From assembly GCF_050436995.1 (NCBI RefSeq), contig NC_134770.1:5776501-5840500 (forward strand): a stretch of DNA of 64,000 nucleotides. Direction: 5' to 3'. The translations under genes and the position numbers were made by a program. The notes below the pieces were generated by a model, which did not search any database, was not told the DNA's origin, and worked only from the letters and a program-made list of their open reading frames with translations. Shown here piece after piece: positions 57,923 through 64,000 of this stretch; positions within the stretch are counted from its first letter, which is position 1, and every line of letters begins with the position of its first letter. The DNA comes from Anticarsia gemmatalis (taxonomy: Eukaryota > Arthropoda > Insecta > Lepidoptera > Erebidae).

Positions 57923-58329
57923 CCTTATTACGGGAGGAGGCCTTTGCCCATCAGTGGGACATTAATGGGTTGAATTTATTATTATTATAATCCTATTTTA
58001 CGGTAACGTCTTAATCACTATAACCTAGGAGAACAAACAATGTGCAGCAAAGTGACCTTCAAATAGTTGTCGACTGAGATACGTGATATCTCCCCTGATC
58101 CGAGTGAATCCCTTATAGCAATAGTCTGTCGAAGCATGCTCATCCAGGCACGTTCATACTTGCGCTCGAGTAAACAAATTACCACAAAATTGAGCGGATT
58201 AAACAATGCTCATTTCACTGCGGTTTCGTTCAATGAAATATTCAGACAGTATTTATCATGGACTGTATTTGACCTTCATGTTAAACTGCGAATTTATCAT
58301 CATTAAATGCAGTAAATACGAGAATGTTT

Positions 58330-58480
58330 TACCAGGGATGGAAAGTCTATCTCGTCCTGTATGACAAGATGTATGGATGTGAATGTAATGAAATGTGTAG
58401 CGTTTTTTGGTTCTTCCTACCCCATAGGATAAAGCCGTAATTTTATGTATGTAGGATTCTCTTAAAGAGGCAGGCCTTAG
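58330..58480 (+). repeat. Retroposon 3' tail 'ACAAGATGTATGGATGT', copy 1
   Basis: CTGTATGACAAGATGTATGG, TTCTTCCTACCCCATAGGAT and AAAGCCGTAATTTTATGTATG-TA. The 59565 copy has the same blocks and is more complete. Likely the 3' end of a non-LTR retrotransposon. Confidence 0.5.
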
Positions 58481-58489
58481 TTTTTACTT

Positions 58490-58640
58490 TGGATGCCTAA
58501 AAATATGTATTAATTTACATACAAAGTCCCTTGCCCGCACTTGGTCAGCGTGGTGGACTCAAGGCCTAACCCATACCCCTCCCTAGATCGGCAGGAAACC
58601 CTTGCCCAGCAGTCCCACTGCTGGGCAGTAACGGGTTAAA
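58490..58640 (+). mobile_element. 3' part of the second tRNA-SINE family
   Basis: GATGCCTAAAAATATGTATT, GGTCAGCGTGGTGGACTCAA, CCCCTCCCTAGATCGGCAGG and CCCAGCAGTCCCACTGCTGGGCAGTAACGGGTT. GCCCAGCAGTCCCACTGCTGGGC is a strong local hairpin. The tRNA-like head is missing. Confidence 0.7.
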
Positions 58641-59564
58641 AAATATACTTTTTGAAAAGAATACATGCTTAGTTCTTACTAGATTTTCTATATTTCAAAC
58701 TGTGACTAAATAAATGAACTCTATCATTTGAAAAAAGAAACAATTGGTCACCGTGATTGGTTGCAAATGCCTTAAGCTTAATACAAAAAAATACCTCAAT
58801 AAAGTTGGTTTTAAATTGATTTTACATATTCAATTGTAGAAATTACTTTTGACATTGTAATTCAGTGAAAAAACAATGAAACATATTAATTCTGTCCATC
58901 AAACTCTTCGGTTTATCCTCGCTAGTCCCTGGAGGCGATTTAAAAGTAATTCTCAAAGCAATTCAATTTGAATTTGTTGTTTTTGATTCCATTGCTTTTT
59001 GTCGATTTTGTAATATTTTTAAGCGTTTTCTCTCGTTATTACTTTTTAATCTAAAAGGTTTTGTAGATAAATATTTTTTTAATTTCTTTTCTCGGTAGAA
59101 TATTATAAAACTTGTATAGCGAATTCCCGATAGATTAATATATCAGTAAAAGATGTCGATATTATTTTGCCAATTGATACAGTAATATATAAATGAAAAA
59201 ATTGACCTAAGAGTCTACATACATAGTTAGAGAACCGTTGAAACATGTTATATTTGATGAGGGTGACATGAAAGATCCGATGACATCTAGTTGGCGATAG
59301 TAGATCTTTGGTGACATCAAACTGTCAACATATGTCGGTGATTTTTGTTGATGATCGTATTCTTTTCCTACTCTTGATAAGCGCAATACGAGTACACACT
59401 TAAGTCGCTGACCTATCGATACAACCCGGTGGCATGTCTCAGTTGACTAACTATCCCGCCGACAAAAAGTAGCCGACATATGCAGGTCTGTGGGTCCGTC
59501 TTTGGTGTCTATTGTCCTGAAAACGGACGTCTTGCCAGAACGTCAGGTGCGTAGTACTCGTAAC
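58641..59564. other. No recognisable gene
   Basis: AT-rich. 59430-59560 is GC-richer and lies in a 117-codon minus-strand frame (59451-59804) that also spans the retroposon tail, so it is probably repeat-derived. Confidence 0.4.
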
Positions 59565-59705
59565 TGAAGGTCCTGTATGACAAGATGTATGGATATCAAT
59601 GAAGTAAAGGAAGTTTGTAAGGATCGTACCTACCAAGTGGTAGTCTCTGCCTACCCCTGTGGGGAAAAGGCGTGATTTTATGAATTTTTGTATGTATAGG
59701 TACGT
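59565..59705 (+). repeat. Retroposon 3' tail, copy 2
   Basis: GTCCTGTATGACAAGATGTA, AAGTAAAGGAAGTTTGTAAG, GATCGTACCTACCAAGTGGT and GTCTCTGCCTACCCCTGTGG-GGAAAAGGCGTGATTTTATG, ending in a TGTATG-like run. Confidence 0.6.
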
Positions 59706-60143
59706 ACCTACCATGTGACGTTTAAATAATATAATAAATAGTTCAACTAAGTAGCCGATTTGTGGGTAACTGGGTACCATAACTGTCGAAGCTTGTAGCC
59801 GCACTCACTAAATTGATTCCAAATAGCACTGCAGTGGCATTCCTACACTCACCACATTTTGTCCAGGCGACCATTGTTATTGAAATTGCTGTTCTAATGT
59901 AATAACATTAGAGTATATTTATACTCGTAGACTGTTTATATTGCAGAACTATATTGAATGCGACTTCTATCTAGAGTTCTCAAGCCGAGGAGGCTATCAA
60001 ATTTTTTTTTTGCGGTGTTTGATGTTTCGTAGTTATTTAGGAAGACAAAACTGATTCGGAGGGTTAGTTAGAAGGAGAGTAACTGGATTTGCGTTTAGTC
60101 TCTAATATCCATTTACTGACTTCCTGGGTAAGTTGAGCACACA
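59706..60143. other. No recognisable gene
   Basis: No supported feature. Confidence 0.4.
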
Positions 60144-60291
60144 AACTGATTCACAGGAATCAGTTGATGTGTTGACGGCGACCAGTTTCATTCAAAATGG
60201 CCATCGGACTGTGCAGTTTCATTAAAACTGGCCATGTGGCACAGGCAATTGTCTAGTTTGAATGAAACTGGTCGCCATGGATCACCATCAA
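60144..60291. repeat. Compound foldback: 9-bp and 20-bp hairpins
   Basis: AACTGATTC-ACAG-GAATCAGTT (60144-60165) is a perfect small hairpin. GGCGACCAGTTTCATTCAAA (60177-60196) pairs perfectly with TTTGAATGAAACTGGTCGCC (60257-60276) around a 60-nt loop that itself has ATGGCCA/TGGCCAT. TTGATG (60164) and CATCAA (about 60286) extend the outer pairing with bulges. AGTTTCATT is used three times. No target duplication found. Confidence 0.8.
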
Positions 60292-60849
60292 TGAGAGATA
60301 TATTGCAATTATCACTAGTCATAATAAATCATTCGTCCTTCCGTCAGAGGGATTTAGACCCAAATCTCCAAATTGTTCAACAGCATTCGTAATCACAACA
60401 TTGAAGAACAATCACTTAGCAAAATACTTAATTAATAATAACTTCCATCCACTTATCGCTACAAACTTTTACGTAACTACTTAGAAAACGTTTTAACATT
60501 ACTATTTCAAGTATTCGGTCAAGAGTCTAGTAAATGGATTGCATACTTCACGAAATCAATTTAAAGCGAAACTTTGATCTAATGCTTACGTCACGGCCAA
60601 TAGTTGGCGTTAGTTGGCTCCAACTTTTGTTGGCTTCATTGTTCTTTGAATATTGGCTAAGTTTTGGGTGTCCGGTTATTTGGGGAAAGTTACAGCAATT
60701 GGGAATTCGTCGTATAAATAGCAAGTCTATTCATGGTGCTACGTAAATACTAGAAGTCAGTGACTACATTGACGAAAAGTAAGAATATATTCTTGCTCGT
60801 TACTTGTGTTTTGCATATTTTGGCAATGATTAAGAGTAGAGTATTATTT
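60292..60849. other. No recognisable gene
   Basis: A 70-codon plus-strand frame (60534) has no recognised motif. Confidence 0.4.
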
Positions 60850-60975
60850 AAAATTCGTTCCTACGACACCCGCAAGGGACGCTGGTCAGATTCTTATACA
60901 GAATCTGTGTTGGATAGTGACCCGGTCATGCAACCATTTTTAATAGACTGGTTGTCGATAGTCAATAGCAGCTGG
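60850..60975 (+). repeat. Dispersed repeat 'CCCGC..GGCGCTGAT', degenerate copy
   Basis: TACGACACCCGCAAGGGACG, CTGGTCAGATTCTTATACAG and GACTGGTTGTCGATAGTCAA keep the family order of 6250 and 33691 with many changes. Confidence 0.45.
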
Positions 60976-61431
60976 AAATTGACCAACTTAAGTCAATTTA
61001 CTGACAGTAATAATTAAGTAAAATCAAATCATTTATTAATTTAGGTCAAATACTGAAACTTATGTAACAAAACAATGCCTCGAAAAGCACAACGAGGTAA
61101 AGAGTAAAATAAAATAAACGATATATACCTTTCTATAATAATAGAGAACAAAACTGCAATAAACAAACACAAGTAACAGTCAGTAAGTCATATAAATTCA
61201 TACTTTCTTAAAAACTTTTCACTTCAAATTTACCAAACTGATCCACTTCAAAGCAGCTTAGTTTAAATATCCTTTGTTCTAAGCTCCTTTACCACGCTTC
61301 TTCAGTTTATTGAAAGTAAAGATGCACTATAAACCTTCAGCTAAGAGTGTCCATATAAAACAATATGGCTGACTTAATGACGTCACGTAAACTAGTCAAT
61401 TGTTAAGAAGGTTATACATTTTAGTTTGAAA
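60976..61431. other. No recognisable gene
   Basis: TGACGTCACGTAAAC at about 61378 is another CRE-type site. Nothing else supported. Confidence 0.4.
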
Positions 61432-61631
61432 TCTATACTATTAATATTATAAAGCTGAAGAGTTCGTTTGTTTGTTTGAACGCGCTAATCTCAGGACTGA
61501 TTTGAAAAATTCTTAAAAAAAAATTATCGAGGAAGGCTATAGGCTATATACCATCACGCTACGACCAATAGGAGCAGAGTACCAGTAAAAAATGTTACAA
61601 AAACGCAAGCGAAGTTGCGCGGGTCAGCTAG
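61432..61631 (+). mobile_element. Short nonautonomous Helitron, family A, internally deleted
   Basis: TCTATACTATTAATATTATA...AACGCAAGCGAAGTTGCGCG-GGTCAGCTAG then T. The hairpin is intact. Two internal deletions remove part of the 'CTACTGGCC' and 'GTGTTAGATAGCCC' segments and the sequence before the hairpin. Confidence 0.85.
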
Positions 61632-61847
61632 TACAAACTATATCAATTAAACGAGGTCTATCGCTACATCTATGCTATGGAACTTAAAAACTATTGGACG
61701 GTTCTTGATAAGATTTTCAAGAGACGTTATAACCGCATTTTCTAGACGTTTGAATTTAATAAGATTTGAAAAACAGGATATTCATAACCAGGGTTAGCAT
61801 ATAGGATACTTTTACCCCAGAAAAGTTTTTCAAAAAGGATTAAATAA

Positions 61848-62069
61848 TCCTACTAATATTATAAATGCGAAAGTTTGTGAGAATGTATGTATGTATGTAC
61901 GGATGTTTGTTACTCTTTCACTCAAATACTACTAAACCGATTACGATGTAATTTGGTATATAGGTAGCTGAAGACCCAGAATAACACATAGGCTACTTTT
62001 TATCCCGGAGTTCCCGAGGTTTCGGGAGTTACACGGGAAGGGTTTCCACGAAGTGGCGGGAGGCCTCTT
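61848..62069 (+). mobile_element. Nonautonomous Helitron, family D
   Basis: TCCTACTAATATTATAAATG, CGAAAGTTTGTGAGAATGTA with a (TATG)n run, CACATAGGCTACTTTTTATC, GGAGTTCCCGAGGTTTCGGG and GGCGGGAGGCCTCTT. The final CTAG seen in the 50796 copy is mutated. A precedes TC. Confidence 0.7.
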
Positions 62070-64000
62070 TCCATCCAATTTATCTTGAAATGTTGAGAAT
62101 ATTTGCTCTACCCGGTAAATAAACCCAAAACCTCTTGATTAGCAGTCGCATACACTGCCGCCTGCACTATATATTTAGCTATAAGTATGTGCTCTCCTTT
62201 ACATTTATGAAGCAGGTAATACGTCACCTCAGTGTCTTATGCCAAGTAATCTTAGTACTCACTCAACCCTGTTATCGTGCAACGGGGTGGGTAGAACGCA
62301 AAGTAGTAGTAACATTTTATAATGTAAAGTTTAGTCTTGATAGAGCTTTGAAATATTTTATGAGAATGTATGTAGAACAGTTTTTGGTATAAAATATATA
62401 CTTTTGATACCTAAATTCTACAATACAAGTGCTCATTTTATAAGTGAGTAAAACTTTTATTTAGATAAGACTGATTGACGAATAGTTAGTAAGTATATTA
62501 GAATAATGCAACGCAATAATATCAAATATATCAATGACTTCCAGAAATTTTGTCTTACTACCTAATACTGTAAAACTTATAATGGTTGGATGAATTATTC
62601 AAGCGAAAATGGATTTTGATGAAAGATGCCTTTTTGACCTTGATTAACACATCAAGCTACTCTTACACCAGATAATGTAGATCTATCCATGTAGAGATCA
62701 TGAATTGTTACAACAGTGAAGCAAAACATTGTCCTTATTACAGACTAAGAATCTTAAGCCTGTTGAAGGTGACCTCTCGTTATGATGATAGATTAAACGA
62801 AGATAATAATCCTACAAGTACTTAATACAATGATAAACATAACAAGGGTAAACAAACCGTATAATTCTGCTGAACACCAAAACGTCACGGCGTGATGTTG
62901 ACGAGAACTTAGTGAAATTAAAGCTAGCTATTGCCGAGGGCAGCCAATTTACTTTTGTGTTCAGGGCTGGCATGAATGTGAAATTGAAATAATTTATTTT
63001 AAGTTAAGTTAAAAATGGTATTTGATTTTAAAATTAAATACATTTTAGATTTTAATTATTATCTTCTTGGTCTCTTATCGCTCCTAAATTATTAAAATCT
63101 TTAATATACACACTTTTCTATTTTGATAGATTAGTAGATAAGCCAAATTGGTCAAAATGTGTTTTTTAAAGAAATGATTTGATTTCAGTAAACACATAAT
63201 ATTAAGACTAATTATTTTGTATGCTTTCTTGAGCTAACATAACATAATACCTTTGCATTGTTACCGTTTCAATTAATTTATAATTGTAAGATGACGTACT
63301 TCCTTCTTAACGAATATCCATTATACGAATAATATATTTTTTTCGATTGTTGTTTAAAAAACGTACCCGTTACTTTCCCTTCCGAAATGTCAAAGAAATA
63401 CTCAATTCTATAATCGCAAAGAAGTACAAAACTTTAAGCATTTATTATGTATTAGTAATTCGGGAATTCCGAGCTCTTTTGACCCTTCAAATCTGACCTT
63501 ATTTGACCTCTGGCCTTAACTTATTAGTACCTACAAATTTTACCAAAGTTTTCCACTCTACTCGTTAAGTAATTTTATTCAAAGGATATTTTATAGCTTA
63601 CGATTCAGTGGGGAGATTTCTGTCAGTAATTGGTTAGTTCTGGACTAACGAAAACCTTTTTATTTTCCAGAAATACCTTTTAGAGCTAGTAAATTTTAAT
63701 AATGCGTTGAAAATTCTTTCAGCAAAATTAGTATAAACCACTTGAAGACTATTTTTAACACCAGGTTTTTATAAATTCTTTGCTAAGATGAAAAGCTGAG
63801 AGCTTATTAAATATTTCAACACCACAAATAATAAAACCAAAAAGTAAATAACGAACCTACTATGAATAAGAAATACTGCTAAGAATCACACAGTCACAGC
63901 TTTTTTCAACCCACAGCGGGGTATAAGGCTTCCTTAAACACTGTAATTCCTGGTTCGAACCATTTGTGACAACGCGACTCTCTACAAACGCTAATATTGA
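62070..64000. other. No recognisable gene
   Basis: An 85-codon plus-strand frame (62135-62392) has no recognised motif. The rest is AT-rich without repeat or RNA signals that can be supported. Confidence 0.4.

Larger units (their letters stand above)
56377..57985 (+). mobile_element. tRNA-derived SINE, second family, split by a DNA transposon
   Basis: The tRNA-like head CCCAGATAGCCGAGTGGTAT and B box GCAGGTTCGAACCCGAGGCA are well kept. The body CATCGTGAGGAAACCTTGCA, ACAGCGTGGTGGACTCAAAG-CCTAACCCCTCCCTTATTA stops at 56621 and resumes at 57931 with CGGGAGGAGGCCTTTGCCCA, TCAGTGGGACATTAATGGGT and a (TTA)n tail. The 3' part of another copy at 58490 shows the order without interruption. Confidence 0.85.

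Noticed and set aside
59451..59804. 117-codon minus-strand frame
   Set aside because: Much of it lies antisense to a retroposon tail that occurs elsewhere in the window; no domain was recognised.
63930..63975. Possible tRNA from CCTGGTTCGAACCATT
   Set aside because: The B-box-like core is there, but no A box, acceptor stem or anticodon arm could be placed.

Overview
This window looks like AT-rich, non-coding nuclear DNA from an insect, most probably a moth or butterfly. The repeat families support that: short Helitrons starting near TCTATACTAATATTATAAA and ending in GTCAGCTAG, tRNA-derived SINEs with the CTCCGTGGCGCAGTGG / GGTTCGATTCCCACACGG boxes, 5S-rRNA-like SINEs, and a retroposon beginning GGTCAAGTGCGAGT. 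No host protein-coding gene, rRNA gene or intact tRNA gene could be recognised. The only coding sequence assigned to families belongs to transposable elements: a FLYWCH zinc-finger protein in a DNA transposon (57077-57454), a frameshifted GIY-YIG nuclease end of a Penelope-like element (16257-17028), and the last 46 codons of an RTE-type reverse transcriptase (23400-23540). The window could be intergenic or lie inside a long intron; the sequence alone does not say which.

Layout. 0-12 kb: Helitrons at 18, 9702 and 10413, tRNA SINEs at 1.65, 4.9 and 5.5 kb, and a 5S-like SINE inserted with a 9-bp target duplication into an older repeat (7.0-7.4 kb). A duplicated segment at 10.3/10.9 kb has one copy with a Helitron and one without. 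12-24 kb: small foldbacks, another 5S-like SINE, a snap-back Penelope-like element with 13-bp target duplications (15990-17112), a 1.2-kb Helitron (18209-19400), another short Helitron and the RTE end. 24-27 kb: a nested complex in which a 2.6-kb inverted-repeat element contains two tandem Helitron copies and a 1-kb TA-flanked element.

27-45 kb: scattered SINEs, a second full 5S-like SINE (31.6 kb), an inverted pair of related Helitrons at 36.6-37.7 kb (one a chimera of two families), and short Helitrons at 41.6 and 42.6 kb. 45-56 kb: a dispersed repeat, a GC-rich patch with a 27-bp-stem hairpin (46.0 kb), a Penelope 3' fragment (50.2 kb), a Helitron and an antisense SINE. 56-64 kb: a SINE split by a 1301-bp element with 77-bp inverted repeats and an 8-bp target duplication (the FLYWCH element), a compound foldback at 60.1 kb and two more Helitrons.

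All calls come from reading the sequence by eye. Element boundaries with target duplications or an empty site are firm; boundaries of 5'-truncated or decayed repeats are approximate. Family names rest on motifs, not on database comparison.
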